Assembly: GCF_020176695.1 (NCBI RefSeq)
Contig: NZ_JAIWIA010000009.1
Span: 62,001-126,000, forward strand
Origin: Massilia sp. MS-15
GTDB lineage: Bacteria; Pseudomonadota; Gammaproteobacteria; Burkholderiales; Burkholderiaceae_D
Reading direction: 5' to 3'
Length of the DNA stretch: 64,000 nucleotides
Shown here: piece by piece, positions 27,473 through 36,666 of the stretch
Position numbering within the stretch: the stretch's first letter is position 1
Layout: every line of letters begins with the position of its first letter
The notes under the pieces: model-generated
Seen by the model: the letters and a program-made list of their open reading frames with translations, nothing else
The model's database searches: none
What the model was told of the DNA's origin: nothing
Position numbers and translations under genes: made by a program

Positions 27473-28211
27473 GAATACTTCTCCTTCTGGGCTTTTCTTA
27501 AAGTGGTTTTTGCCACCGCAGCGCGGTCGTCCCGCCCTGCGGTCGTCTCCTGCAAACCGGGCGCAAAATGCGCACGCCCTGCCGCGACAGTTGCCGGCCG
27601 GGGGCTTGAAGGTTTATTTCATACAACACGACATCTGTATATCGCCGCTTTTTAATGGCGGCATTCTTCCGTACCTGAACTACTAGGACGCTTACCCTCA
27701 AATAACCGCTAAATAAAAGAAAACGTTATTTGAATGAATACATAAAACCATATTGAAACGAAAAGTGTCAATTGAACACACCAGCGCGCTTCAGCGAAAA
27801 ACAACACCTTACTGGGGTACTGCTCGTTTTCCCGGTCAGATGGTGCGCTGCATCAATGGGCGCGAGGTATGCATGTGAGTTTGCTCAATTCAATGCGGAA
27901 GACAGCGCAAAGCCGGCAAGATCAGGGTAATTATCCTAAGCAGCAACTTCCTGTCTGCATGCCTTGTAGCGCATTCTGACAAGGCAAAATTCCCCTTGCC
28001 CCCCGCTTGCGAAACAGGCGATCGCATCAGCTTAATGTTGCACCCACACAACGGCGATTTGCCATGCATATCGCTGCTTTTCTCACAAAAGAGATAGCAT
28101 CGGCGCGGCGGCGACCGTGCGGCGCCTGGCGGCGGCATCAGGACGGGCGAGTCCGGTAAAATAGCGGTTTGTCTCAGCCTTATATTGTTGCCTCACTAGC
28201 AACCACACACC
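27473..28211. other. Long intergenic region between receptor 4 and the FAD dehydrogenase
   Basis: A 739-base gap with markedly lower GC in its middle part (about 27690-27800). It contains the inverted repeat CAAATAAC (27699-27706) with GTTATTTG (27725-27732), a candidate operator for receptor 4, and a small GCCGC/GGCGGC hairpin at about 27645-27663. No ORF with convincing coding character, RNA gene or mobile-element remnant was recognised. Confidence 0.5.
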
Positions 28212-29828
28212 ATGCTCCGAATTAGCGAACTCAAACTTCCCCTCGACCATCCCGAAGCCGCCCTGCGCGAGGCCATCCTGGCCCGCCTCGGGATCGCCAG
28301 CGCCGAGCTGCTCGGCTTCACGGTGTTCAAGCGCAGCTACGATGCGCGCAAGAAGTCGGCCATCGTGCTGATCTATGCGATCGATGCCGAGCTGCGCGAC
28401 GAAGCGGCCGTGCTGGCGCGCCTGGCCCGCGACCAGCACGTCGGCCCCTCGCCGGACACCGGCTACAAGTTCGTCCCGGCAGCGCGCCCGGCACCCGGCA
28501 CACCGCGCCCGGTGGTGGTGGGCATGGGTCCCTGCGGCATGTTCGTGGCGCTGATCCTGGCGCAGATGGGCCTGAATCCGCTGGTGCTCGAGCGCGGCAA
28601 GATCGTGCGCGAGCGCACCGTCGACACCTTCGGCTTCTGGCGCAAGCGCAAGCTCAATACCGAGTCGAACGTGCAGTTCGGCGAGGGCGGTGCCGGCACC
28701 TTCTCGGACGGCAAGCTGTACAGCCAGATCAAGGACCCGAAGCATTACGGGCGCAAGGTGCTCACCGAGTTCGTCAAGGCCGGCGCACCGGAAGAGATCC
28801 TGTACGTCAGCAAGCCGCACATCGGTACCTTCCGCCTGGTGAAGATGGTCGAGCAGATCCGCGCCGAGATCACCCGGCTCGGCGGCGAGATCCGGTTCGA
28901 GACGCGCGTGGACGACATCTACGTGGGCGAAGAGAACGGCGTGCGCCAGGTCCAGGGCGTGCGTCTCTCGAACGGCGAGGAGATCGCCACCCGCCACCTG
29001 GTGATGGCGATCGGCCACAGCGCGCGCGACACCTTCGAGCTGCTGTACGGGCGCGGCGTGTACATCGAAGCCAAGCCGTTCTCGATCGGCTTCCGGGTCG
29101 AGCACCCGCAGTCGCTGATCGACGTCTGCCGCTTCGGCCCGAACGCCGGCAACAAGCTGCTCGGCGCCGCCGACTACAAGATCGTGCACCACGCTTCCAA
29201 CGGCCGCTCCGTCTACAGCTTCTGCATGTGCCCGGGCGGCACCGTGGTGGCGGCATCTTCGGAAGAAGGCCGCGTGGTCACCAACGGCATGAGCCAGTAC
29301 TCGCGCAACGAGCGCAACGCCAACAGCGCCATCGTGGTCGGCATCACGCCCGAGGACTACCCGGGCCACCCGCTGGCCGGCATCGCCTTCCAGCGCGAGC
29401 TGGAGTCGCGCGCCTATGTCCTCGGCGGCAGCAACTACGACGCCCCGGGCCAGCTGATGGGCGACTTCGTCAAGGGCGTGCCTTCCACCGAATTCGGCTC
29501 GGTGGTCCCCTCGTTCCGGCCGGCGGTGCACCTGACCGACCTGGCGCCTTCGCTGCCGGAGTACGCGATTGTCGCGCTGCGCGAAGCCTTCGTCGCTTTC
29601 GACAAGCAGATCAAGGGCTACTACAAGCACGACGCCGTGCTGACCGGAGTCGAGACCCGTACTTCCTCGCCGATCCGCATCAAGCGCAACGACGCCGACC
29701 TGCAAAGCCTGAACACCCGTGGCCTGTTCCCGGCCGGCGAAGGCGCGGGCTACGCCGGCGGCATCATGTCGGCAGCCGTGGACGGCATCCGCGTGGCGGA
29801 AGCCGTGGCAATGGCGATGGCCGCGTGA
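28212..29828 (+). CDS. FAD-dependent dehydrogenase (COG2509-like)
   Basis: A 538-residue predicted flavoprotein. The dinucleotide-binding motif VVVGMGPCGMFVALILAQMG lies near residue 100, after an N-terminal domain of about 95 residues; a second FAD-contact segment is GLFPAGEGAGYAGGIMSAAV near the C-terminus. EGGAGTFSDGKLYSQIKDP and SFCMCPGGTVVAAS are hallmarks of the uncharacterised FAD-dependent dehydrogenase family that includes HI0933/YhiN relatives. The reaction is not known. It overlaps the following transporter gene by four bases (GTGA), suggesting a two-gene operon. Confidence 0.88.
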   Translation: MLRISELKLPLDHPEAALREAILARLGIASAELLGFTVFKRSYDARKKSAIVLIYAIDAELRDEAAVLARLARDQHVGPSPDTGYKFVPAARPAPGTPRPVVVGMGPCGMFVALILAQMGLNPLVLERGKIVRERTVDTFGFWRKRKLNTESNVQFGEGGAGTFSDGKLYSQIKDPKHYGRKVLTEFVKAGAPEEILYVSKPHIGTFRLVKMVEQIRAEITRLGGEIRFETRVDDIYVGEENGVRQVQGVRLSNGEEIATRHLVMAIGHSARDTFELLYGRGVYIEAKPFSIGFRVEHPQSLIDVCRFGPNAGNKLLGAADYKIVHHASNGRSVYSFCMCPGGTVVAASSEEGRVVTNGMSQYSRNERNANSAIVVGITPEDYPGHPLAGIAFQRELESRAYVLGGSNYDAPGQLMGDFVKGVPSTEFGSVVPSFRPAVHLTDLAPSLPEYAIVALREAFVAFDKQIKGYYKHDAVLTGVETRTSSPIRIKRNDADLQSLNTRGLFPAGEGAGYAGGIMSAAVDGIRVAEAVAMAMAA

Positions 29829-30685
29829 AGCCGGCCGCCACGCCCACGGCGCTCGGCCCGGGCCTGGCGATCCTGGCGTCGATGGTGTCGGTGAACGCCG
29901 GCGCCGCGTGGGCCAAGGGACTGTTCCCGCTGGTGGGCAGCCAGGGGGTGACCGCGCTGCGGGTCGGCCTGGCGGCCCTGGTCATGCTGGCCGTGGTACG
30001 CCCCTGGCGCACGCCGCCGGCGCGCGCCGACATGCGCAACCTGCTGGTGTATGGCCTGATGCTGGGCTGCATGAACCTCCTGATCTACGCCGCCTTCGCC
30101 CGCATCCCGATCGGGATCGCGGTAGCGATCGAGGTGGTCGGTCCTCTCGCGGTGGTGGTGCTGTCCTCGCGCCGCGCGCGCGACGTCGGCTGGGTGCTGC
30201 TGGCGGCGGGCGGCCTGTGGCTGCTGGCGCCGGTGCATGCCGGCGTGCCGCCGCTGGACCCGGTTGGCGTGGCGTACGCGCTCGGCGCGGCCTTCTGCTG
30301 GGCCATGTACATCGTGTTCGGCAAGCGCGTCTCGACGCTCGACGGCGGCCAGGCCGTGGCCTGGGGCATGCTGGCGGCGGCCCTGTTCACGGTGCCGCTG
30401 GGCGCGGCGCACGCGGGCCCAGCGCTGCTGCTGCCTTCGGTGCTGGCGGGCGGCCTGGCGGTGGCGCTGCTGTCGAGCGCCCTGCCCTATACGCTGGAGA
30501 TGGCGGCGCTGCGGCGGCTGCCGCGGCGGGTGTTCGGGATCCTGGTCAGCGCCGGGCCGGCCTTCGCCGCGCTGGCCGGCTGGGTGGTGCTGGGCGAGCG
30601 GCTCACCGGCATGCAGTGGCTGGCGATCCTGCTCGTGATCGTGGCCTGTGGCGGGGCGGCGGCTACAGCCAGCCGGCCCGCTTGA
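29825..30685 (+). CDS. EamA/RhtA-type inner-membrane exporter
   Basis: A 286-residue protein with about ten membrane helices in two EamA repeats, a drug/metabolite-transporter superfamily member. The pattern AWAKGLFPLVGSQGVTALRV, then IPIGIAVAIEVVGPLAVVVL and YALGAAFCWAMYIVFGKRVS, resembles RhtA, the threonine/homoserine exporter, so amino-acid efflux is a reasonable guess. The GTG start at 29825 overlaps the stop of the FAD dehydrogenase gene, implying translational coupling. Its 3' end overlaps the convergent corA by 23 bases. Confidence 0.85.
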   Translation: MKPAATPTALGPGLAILASMVSVNAGAAWAKGLFPLVGSQGVTALRVGLAALVMLAVVRPWRTPPARADMRNLLVYGLMLGCMNLLIYAAFARIPIGIAVAIEVVGPLAVVVLSSRRARDVGWVLLAAGGLWLLAPVHAGVPPLDPVGVAYALGAAFCWAMYIVFGKRVSTLDGGQAVAWGMLAAALFTVPLGAAHAGPALLLPSVLAGGLAVALLSSALPYTLEMAALRRLPRRVFGILVSAGPAFAALAGWVVLGERLTGMQWLAILLVIVACGGAAATASRPA

Positions 30686-31631
30686 AGCGCCGGTACATGT
30701 AGAAGCACACTCCGCCCATGGTCGCCAGCGCCAGCGGGTAGCCATACTTCCACTTCAGCTCCGGCATGAACTCGAAGTTCATGCCCCAGATCCCGGCAAA
30801 GGCGGTGAACACGGCGAAGATCGCGGCATACGACGCGAGCCGCTTGCTGATGTCGTTCTCTTCGATCGCCACCATCGACAGCGTCACCTGGATCGCGGTG
30901 TTGATGGTGTCGCGCACCGTGTCCAGGCGCCCGAGGATGCGCAGCAGGTGGTCGTGCACGTCGCGGAAGTAATCCTGGGTCTCGACCACCACGGCCGGCA
31001 CGCGGCCGCCATGCAGGCGTCCGATCGCGTCCATCAGCGGCACCACCGCGTGGCGCAGCACCTGCGACTTGCGTTTCAGTTCGTACAGGCGCTCGATGTT
31101 GGCGCGCTGCCCGCCCTGCTGGCCAAAGATGTGGTCCTCGATCGATTCGAGCTCGGATTCGAGCATGTCGACCACCGGGAAGTAGCGGTCCACCACCGCA
31201 TCGACCAGCGCGTACAGCACGAAGCCTGAACCCTTCTTCAACTGGTGCGGCTCGCGTTCGGCACGCGCACGCACGCCCAGGAAGCCCTGGTTGGCATCGC
31301 GCCGCACCGACAGCACGTAGTTCGGCCCGGCGAAGATGGCCAGCTCGCCGGCACGCAGTTCGTCGCCGGCCAGCTCCACGATGTGGACGATCACGAAGAC
31401 GCTGTCGCCATACTCCTCCATCTTGGGGCGCTGGTGGCCGCGCGCGGCGTCTTCCACCGCCAGCTCGTGCAGCGCGAACTCTTCCTGCATAGTGGCGATT
31501 TCGGCCGGGTCCGGGTCGCGCAGGGCGACCCAGACAAAGGTAGCGGGCTGTTTCAGGTATTCACTGATGTCGGCGACGGGAACGTCGGACAGCTTCTTGC
31601 CTTCCTGGTAGGCGACACAGTTAATCAGCAT
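30663..31631 (-). CDS. corA: CorA-type magnesium/cobalt transporter
   Basis: A 322-residue protein with a long cytoplasmic N-terminal domain and two C-terminal membrane helices. The first helix ends in the diagnostic GMN motif (FAGIWGMNFEFMPELKW) that forms the selectivity filter of this pentameric Mg2+ channel. It ends in a basic tail (RRFKRAGWL). The ATG at 31631 (MLINCVAYQEGKKL) is preferred; a TTG at 31643 would add four residues. It lies 45 bases downstream of ntrC on the same strand and may be read from that operon. Confidence 0.93.
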   Translation of the reverse strand: MLINCVAYQEGKKLSDVPVADISEYLKQPATFVWVALRDPDPAEIATMQEEFALHELAVEDAARGHQRPKMEEYGDSVFVIVHIVELAGDELRAGELAIFAGPNYVLSVRRDANQGFLGVRARAEREPHQLKKGSGFVLYALVDAVVDRYFPVVDMLESELESIEDHIFGQQGGQRANIERLYELKRKSQVLRHAVVPLMDAIGRLHGGRVPAVVVETQDYFRDVHDHLLRILGRLDTVRDTINTAIQVTLSMVAIEENDISKRLASYAAIFAVFTAFAGIWGMNFEFMPELKWKYGYPLALATMGGVCFYMYRRFKRAGWL

Positions 31632-31676
31632 TGACGATGGCAAAAGGACATGATGCGCCAGCTTACACCATCGCGC

Positions 31677-33152
31677 CTAGTCTTCGCGAACACCTTCGAT
31701 GCCCAGTTCCGCGATCTTGCGGGTGATGGTGTTGCGGCCGATCCCGAGCCGGACCGCGGCATCGTTGCGGCGCCCATGCGTGTGGCGCAGCGCGGTCTTG
31801 ATCAGGACCGACTCGAACTGGCGGCCGAGCGTGTCCATCACGTCCACCGCGCCGGCGCTGAGCATGCCGGCAGCCTGCTGCTCGAGCAGCGCCGCCCAGC
31901 CATCCGGCGCGGCAGGCGCGACCGGCGACGCGGGCGCGGATGCGGCGGGCAGGCTGGCTGCGGCTGCCGGTGCTTCCTGCACCACGGCGGACTCCGGCGC
32001 GCCCTGGATCAGGTCGCGCGGCAGGTCCTTCACCTCCACCGTCTGCCCGGGTGCCATCACGGTGATCCAGTTGCACAGGTTTTCCAGCTGGCGCACATTG
32101 CCCGGCAACGCCAGGCCGGACAGGAAGCGCATCGCGCCTTCGCTCAGGCGCTTGGGCTCCACGCCCAGCTGGCGTGCGCTCTGCACCAGGAAGTGGCGCG
32201 CCAGGATCGGGATGTCCTCGCCGCGCTCGCGCAGCGAGGGCAGGCGCAGGCGGATCACGTTCAGGCGGTGGTACAGGTCTTCGCGGAACAGGCCGTCGCG
32301 CACGCGCTGTTCCAGGTTCTGGTGGGTGGCCGCGATCACGCGCACGTTGGCCTTGACCGGCTGGTGGCCGCCGACGCGGTAGAAGTGGCCGTCCGACAGC
32401 ACCCGCAGGAGACGGGTCTGCAAATCGAACGGCATGTCGCCGATCTCGTCGAGGAACAGGGTGCCGTTCTCGGCCTGCTCGAAGCGGCCGCGCCGCATGG
32501 CCTGGGCGCCGGTGAAGGCGCCGCGCTCGTGGCCGAACAGTTCGGACTCCAGCAGGTCCTTCGGGATCGCCGCCGTGTTCAGCGCGATGAAGGGCTGCTG
32601 GGCGCGCGGGCTGTGCTTGTGCAGGGCGCGCGCCACCAGTTCCTTGCCGGTGCCGCTCTCGCCCGTGATCAGGACCGTCACGTTGGACTGCGACAGGCGC
32701 CCGATGGCGCGGAACACTTCCTGCATGGCCGGCGCGTGCCCCAGGATCTCAGGCGATTCGAGGGGCGCCGCCTCCACGCTCGCTTCGCGCAGGCTCTCGT
32801 CCAGCGCGCGCCGGATCAGGCCGACCGCCTTGTCGATGTCGAAGGGTTTCGCCAGGTAGTCGAAGGCGCCGCCCTGGAACGAGGCAACCGCCGAATCGAG
32901 GTCGGAAAAGGCGGTGATGATGATGACCGGCAGCCCGGGGTGGCGGGCCTTGACCGCGCCCAGCAGCTCGATGCCGGAGTCGCCCGGCATGCGGATGTCC
33001 GAAACCAGTACCTGCGGGGTGTCGCTCTCGAAGGCGGCCAGCGCGTCGTGCGCGTTGGCGAAGCTGCGCGTTTCCAGGCTTTCGCGCGCCAGCGCCTTTT
33101 CCAGCACCCAGCGGATCGATGCGTCGTCGTCGACAATCCAGATTGGTTTCAT
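31677..33152 (-). CDS. ntrC: Nitrogen regulation response regulator NtrC (GlnG)
   Basis: A 491-residue sigma-54 activator. The receiver domain (1-120) has the phospho-acceptor D52 in SDIRMPG. The AAA+ domain (about 138-370) has Walker A GESGTGKE at 164-171 and the sigma-54 contact loop GAFTGA at 211-216. The C-terminal Fis-type helix-turn-helix reads NDAAVRLGIGRNTITRKIAE. When phosphorylated by NtrB under nitrogen limitation it activates promoters such as glnA. AAGGA precedes the ATG at 33152 by about 11 bases. It follows ntrB with a 64-base gap. Several NtrC-type boxes occur in this window. Confidence 0.97.
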   Translation of the reverse strand: MKPIWIVDDDASIRWVLEKALARESLETRSFANAHDALAAFESDTPQVLVSDIRMPGDSGIELLGAVKARHPGLPVIIITAFSDLDSAVASFQGGAFDYLAKPFDIDKAVGLIRRALDESLREASVEAAPLESPEILGHAPAMQEVFRAIGRLSQSNVTVLITGESGTGKELVARALHKHSPRAQQPFIALNTAAIPKDLLESELFGHERGAFTGAQAMRRGRFEQAENGTLFLDEIGDMPFDLQTRLLRVLSDGHFYRVGGHQPVKANVRVIAATHQNLEQRVRDGLFREDLYHRLNVIRLRLPSLRERGEDIPILARHFLVQSARQLGVEPKRLSEGAMRFLSGLALPGNVRQLENLCNWITVMAPGQTVEVKDLPRDLIQGAPESAVVQEAPAAAASLPAASAPASPVAPAAPDGWAALLEQQAAGMLSAGAVDVMDTLGRQFESVLIKTALRHTHGRRNDAAVRLGIGRNTITRKIAELGIEGVRED

Positions 33153-33216
33153 GTGTTCGTGCTTCCTTGTTGCCGCATTGTCGGGGAACCCGCGGCGCAC
33201 CCGCCGCCGCGGCAGC

Positions 33217-34299
33217 CTAGGGCAGCGGCAGCAGGATGCGGAAGTCCGTGAGTCCAGGCCGGCTTTCGCACTCGATCACACCCAGGTGCTGCTGCACGAA
33301 GGTCTGCGCCAGCGTCAGCCCGAGGCCGCTGCCGCCGTCACGCCCGGACACGAGCGGATAGAAGATGCGGTCGCGGATCTCGGGGGCGATGCCCGGTCCA
33401 TTGTCGATGATATGCAAATCTAATGCCAGCCCATAGCGGACCTTGGCCAGGGTGACCTGGCGCGCCACCCGGGTGCGCAGCACGATCTCGGCGTCGCCCG
33501 CCGCGATGCGTGCCTGCAGCGCCTGGGCCGCGTTGTGGGCGATGTTCAGCACCACCTGGATCAGCTGCTCCATGTCGCCCCTGAACTCGGGGATCGAGGC
33601 GTCGTAGTCACGCCGGATCGACAGGCCGGCCGGGAACTCGGCCAGGATCAGGCTGCGCACGCGCTCGCACACTTCGTGGATGTTGACGTCGCCCACGATG
33701 TGCGGGCGGCGGTGCGGCGCCAGCAGCCGGTCGACCAGGGTCTGCAGGCGGTCGGCTTCCTTGATGATGACCTGGGTATATTCGGTGAGGTCGGCCGGGT
33801 GCTGGGGCGGCAGTTCGCGTTCCAGCAGCTGGGCCGCCCCGCGGATGCCGCCCAGCGGGTTCTTGATCTCGTGCGCCAGGTTGCGGATCAGCTCCTTGTT
33901 GGCCTGGCTCTGGTCGAGGATGCGTTCCTCGCGGTCGAGTTTCAGCTGCTGGACGTTCTCGCGCAGCTCGATCAGCAGTTCGCCGCCCTCGCCTTCCTTG
34001 AGCGCGCTGACGATGCTGTTCACGTGCAGCGGCTCGCGTCCGCTGCGCTGCAGGACCAGGTCCTGGCGCAGGTCGGCGTACTGGTGGGCCAGGGCCTGGG
34101 CGCACAGCGCAGCCAGTTCCTGGCCGTTGACGAACAGCTCGGGCAGTGGCGCGCGCTGCAGCGATTTGAGGGACAGTTCGAGCAGGTTTTCGGCAGCGGG
34201 GTTGGCGTAGCGCACCTCGCCACCCGCCCCCAGCAGCAGCACGCTGGAAGCCAGCAGGTCGAGGCCGGCGAAACGCAGGGCTGGTTCCTGGGCGCTCAT
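33217..34299 (-). CDS. ntrB: Nitrogen regulation sensor kinase NtrB (GlnL)
   Basis: A 360-residue soluble histidine kinase. An N-terminal PAS domain (about 10-115) is followed by the dimerisation box NLAHEIKNPLGGIRGAAQLL with H143, an N box (VLNIAHNAAQAL) and the ATP-lid boxes (IIDNGPGIAPEI, GGSGLGLTLAQTF). No membrane helices, as expected for NtrB, which reads nitrogen status through PII rather than an external signal. It starts 24 bases after the DUF4124 gene and precedes ntrC. Confidence 0.96.
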   Translation of the reverse strand: MSAQEPALRFAGLDLLASSVLLLGAGGEVRYANPAAENLLELSLKSLQRAPLPELFVNGQELAALCAQALAHQYADLRQDLVLQRSGREPLHVNSIVSALKEGEGGELLIELRENVQQLKLDREERILDQSQANKELIRNLAHEIKNPLGGIRGAAQLLERELPPQHPADLTEYTQVIIKEADRLQTLVDRLLAPHRRPHIVGDVNIHEVCERVRSLILAEFPAGLSIRRDYDASIPEFRGDMEQLIQVVLNIAHNAAQALQARIAAGDAEIVLRTRVARQVTLAKVRYGLALDLHIIDNGPGIAPEIRDRIFYPLVSGRDGGSGLGLTLAQTFVQQHLGVIECESRPGLTDFRILLPLP

Positions 34300-34323
34300 C
34301 CCTTGTTATTCATCCGCGGTCAC

Positions 34324-34854
34324 TCACCGAATGTTGCCGATCTCGCGCTGCAGCGCTTCGATATTGCGCTCGGTGCGGCCGATCTCGTCGCGCATCGAGG
34401 CCACGCGTTCCTGGTACTTGGCGTAGTTGCGCTCGTTGCCTTGGCGCTCGGGTTCGCCGCCGTTGAAGTCGCGGCGCAGGTCCGCCAGTTTCTTCTGCTC
34501 GATGCGCAGCTCGTCGTTGAGGATGGCACGGCGGTCGTCGTCGCGCGCACGCTGCTGGGCGCTGTCGACGCGCGGGAAGCTGGCCGGGGTGACGGTGGGC
34601 GCCGGACTGTTGCCCGGCGGGCGCACCGCCGGGATCGGGGCGGAGGCGCGCGGCGCCGGCGGCGGCGCATAGCCGGGCAGGTCGAGCGCCTTGCAGCCGC
34701 GCCGTGCCGTGTCGGTGAACTCGACGCGGCCCTGCTCGTCCACGCACTTGTAGACGGCAGCCTGGGCCTGGGCGCTGCCGCAGATGGCCACGCTGGCGAA
34801 GCCGGCCAGCAAGAGGAAGCCGGGATGGCGGAACTGGCTAATTGTCTTTCCCAT
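34324..34854 (-). CDS. DUF4124 periplasmic protein with coiled coil
   Basis: A 176-residue exported protein: signal peptide (about 1-31, ending SAQAQA), a short DUF4124 domain (AVYKCVDEQGRVEFTDTARRGCKALDL, given in two parts: AVYKCVDEQGRVEFTDT, then ARRGCKALDL), a proline-rich linker and a charged coiled coil from about residue 98 to the end (DDDRRAILNDELRIEQKKLA...). The role is unknown; DUF4124 proteins are common in betaproteobacteria beside envelope and regulatory genes. It is the first gene of the presumed DUF4124-ntrB-ntrC operon, and its start region overlaps an NtrC-like box, so it should be nitrogen-regulated (inference). Confidence 0.85.
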   Translation of the reverse strand: MGKTISQFRHPGFLLLAGFASVAICGSAQAQAAVYKCVDEQGRVEFTDTARRGCKALDLPGYAPPPAPRASAPIPAVRPPGNSPAPTVTPASFPRVDSAQQRARDDDRRAILNDELRIEQKKLADLRRDFNGGEPERQGNERNYAKYQERVASMRDEIGRTERNIEALQREIGNIR

Positions 34855-34866
34855 CAGAAATCACTC

Positions 34867-34883
34867 TGCACAATAAACGTGCA
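34867..34883. promoter_or_regulatory. NtrC-like box over the start of the DUF4124-ntrBC operon
   Basis: On the minus strand the sequence TGCACGTTTATTGTGCA agrees with TGCACC-N5-GGTGCA at 10 of 12 defined bases and is symmetric in its outer half-sites. It lies directly downstream of the candidate -10 element and 13 bases before the DUF4124 start codon. A box in that place would block transcription, as NtrC does at glnL in enteric bacteria (analogy). Confidence 0.5.
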
Positions 34884-34886
34884 CCC

Positions 34887-34914
34887 ATTGTAGTGTGGCC
34901 CGACTATACAGCAA
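34887..34914 (-). promoter_or_regulatory. Candidate sigma-70 promoter of the DUF4124-ntrBC operon
   Basis: On the minus strand, TTGCTG (-35) and TACAAT (-10) are separated by 16 bases, just upstream of the NtrC-like box. Confidence 0.45.
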
Positions 34915-34916
34915 GC

Positions 34917-34956
34917 ATGAAAAAACGCGGGGAAAGCCCTCGCTTTCCCCGCGTTT
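34917..34956 (-). terminator. Rho-independent terminator of glnA
   Basis: A perfect 15-base stem (AAACGCGGGGAAAGC and its complement) with a 4-base loop, followed on the minus strand by TTTTTT. It isolates glnA from the DUF4124-ntrBC genes. Confidence 0.93.
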
Positions 34957-35017
34957 GATCAGCATGCGGCGCCGGTTGACGCGTGGGCGCAACGCCGAGA
35001 TTGCCGCTCTGGCCAGA

Positions 35018-36433
35018 TTACGACGAGTAGTACATGTCGAATTCGGCCGGGTGCGGGGTCATGCGCAGACGTTGCACTTCCTGCATCTTGAGGTCGATGT
35101 AGGCATCGATCATGGCGTCGCTGAACACGCCGCCGCGGGTCAGGAACTCGCGGTCCTTGTTCAGGGCTTCCAGCGCTTCTTCCAGCGAGGCGCACACGGT
35201 CGGAATCAGCTTGTCTTCTTCCGGCGGCAGGTGGTACAGGTCCTTGGTCGCGGCTTCGCCCGGGTGGATCTTGTTCTGGATGCCGTCCAGGCCCGCCATC
35301 ATCAGTGCGGCGAAGCACAGGTAGACGTTGGCCAGCGGGTCCGGAAAGCGTACCTCGATGCGGCGGCCCTTCGGGTTTGCCACATGCGGAATGCGGATCG
35401 AGGCCGAGCGGTTCTTGGCCGAGTAGGCCAGCTTGACCGGGGCTTCGTAGCCCGGCACCAGGCGCTTGTACGAGTTGGTGCCGGGGTTGGTGATCGCGTT
35501 CAGCGCCTTGGCGTGCTTGATGATGCCGCCGATGTAGTACAGCGCGGTTTCCGACAGGCCCGCATAGCCGTCGCCGGCGAACAGGTTCTTGCCGTCCTTC
35601 CAGATCGACTGGTGCACGTGCATGCCCGAGCCGTTGTCGCCGTTCATGGGCTTGGGCATGAAGGTCGCGGTCTTGCCGTAGCTGTGGGCGACGTTCCAGA
35701 TCACGTACTTCATGTTCTGGGTCCAGTCGGCGCGCTCGACCAGGGTCGAGAAACGGGTGCCGATCTCGTTCTGGCCGGCGCCTGCCACTTCGTGGTGGTG
35801 CACTTCGACCGGGATGCCCATCGATTCGAGGATCAGGCACATTTCCGAGCGCATGTCCTGGAAGCTGTCGACCGGCGGGACCGGGAAGTAGCCGCCCTTG
35901 ACGGTCGGACGGTGGCCGCTGTTGCCGCCTTCGATTTTCCTGTCGGTCGACCAGGACGCTTCATCCGAGTCGATCTTGACGAAGCAGCCCGACATGTCGA
36001 TCTTCCAGCGGATCGAATCGAAGATGAAGAATTCCGGTTCCGGGCCGAAGAAGGCGGTGTCGCCGATGCCGGTCGACTTCAGGTAGGCTTCGGCGCGCTT
36101 GGCGATCGAGCGCGGGTCGCGGTCGTAGCCCTTGCCGTCCGACGGTTCGATCACGTCGCACTGCATGAACAGCGTGGTCTCTTCCATGAATGGGTCGAGG
36201 TTGGCGGTGCTCGGATCCGGCAGCAGCAGCATGTCGGAGGCTTCGATGCCTTTCCAGCCGGCGATCGAGGAACCGTCGAAGGCATGGCCCGATTCGAACT
36301 TGTCTTCATCAAAGTGCGAGACAGGAACGGTCACGTGCTGCTCTTTGCCGCGGGTGTCCGCGAAGCGTAAATCAACGAACTTGACTTCGTTGTCTTTGAT
36401 CAATTGCATTACGTCTGCAGCCGTCTTTGCCAT
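35018..36433 (-). CDS. glnA: Glutamine synthetase type I
   Basis: A 471-residue enzyme forming glutamine from glutamate, ammonia and ATP; assembles as a dodecamer. Signatures include [17 protein letters not shown], the metal-binding [10 protein letters not shown], the ATP-site [16 protein letters not shown] and [11 protein letters not shown]. The adenylylation site Y400 sits in [10 protein letters not shown], the target of the GlnE encoded at 6-9 kb, so this is the GSI-beta regulated form. Its upstream region has a -24/-12 promoter and NtrC-type boxes. A terminator follows, separating it from the DUF4124-ntrBC operon. Confidence 0.97.
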   Translation of the reverse strand: MAKTAADVMQLIKDNEVKFVDLRFADTRGKEQHVTVPVSHFDEDKFESGHAFDGSSIAGWKGIEASDMLLLPDPSTANLDPFMEETTLFMQCDVIEPSDGKGYDRDPRSIAKRAEAYLKSTGIGDTAFFGPEPEFFIFDSIRWKIDMSGCFVKIDSDEASWSTDRKIEGGNSGHRPTVKGGYFPVPPVDSFQDMRSEMCLILESMGIPVEVHHHEVAGAGQNEIGTRFSTLVERADWTQNMKYVIWNVAHSYGKTATFMPKPMNGDNGSGMHVHQSIWKDGKNLFAGDGYAGLSETALYYIGGIIKHAKALNAITNPGTNSYKRLVPGYEAPVKLAYSAKNRSASIRIPHVANPKGRRIEVRFPDPLANVYLCFAALMMAGLDGIQNKIHPGEAATKDLYHLPPEEDKLIPTVCASLEEALEALNKDREFLTRGGVFSDAMIDAYIDLKMQEVQRLRMTPHPAEFDMYYSS

Positions 36434-36500
36434 TCGTATCTCTCCTGATGTAAAGGGTGCCGTGCTGGCGAAGCCGGTGCACGACCATTACCTTAGTCTA

Positions 36501-36516
36501 AGCATGAACTGTGCCA
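36501..36516 (-). promoter_or_regulatory. Sigma-54 (-24/-12) promoter of glnA
   Basis: On the minus strand, TGGCACAGTTCATGC fits TGGCAC-N5-TTGC except for one base, and has the required 10 bases between GG and GC. Transcription would start near 36490, leaving a leader of about 57 bases before the glnA ATG. Confidence 0.78.
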
Positions 36517-36611
36517 GCCAGCTGTCATGCGCACATGCCGATTGCGTCGTTGGACAGCACCGGGTTTGGTCCTACAATCTGTTTCACCATGCCTGTGCAC
36601 CTGGCTACCGA

Positions 36612-36628
36612 CGCACCAGTTTGGTGCG
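36612..36628. promoter_or_regulatory. NtrC-type box upstream of glnA
   Basis: CGCACCAGTTTGGTGCG is a perfect 17-base palindrome that matches TGCACC-N5-GGTGCA except for the outermost base of each half. Its centre is about 130 bases upstream of the predicted glnA start point, normal for an enhancer. It also lies upstream of the divergent rhodanese gene. Confidence 0.75.
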
Positions 36629-36666
36629 CAGCAGCCTATTATGCACCATCGCAGCGCAGCATACAC

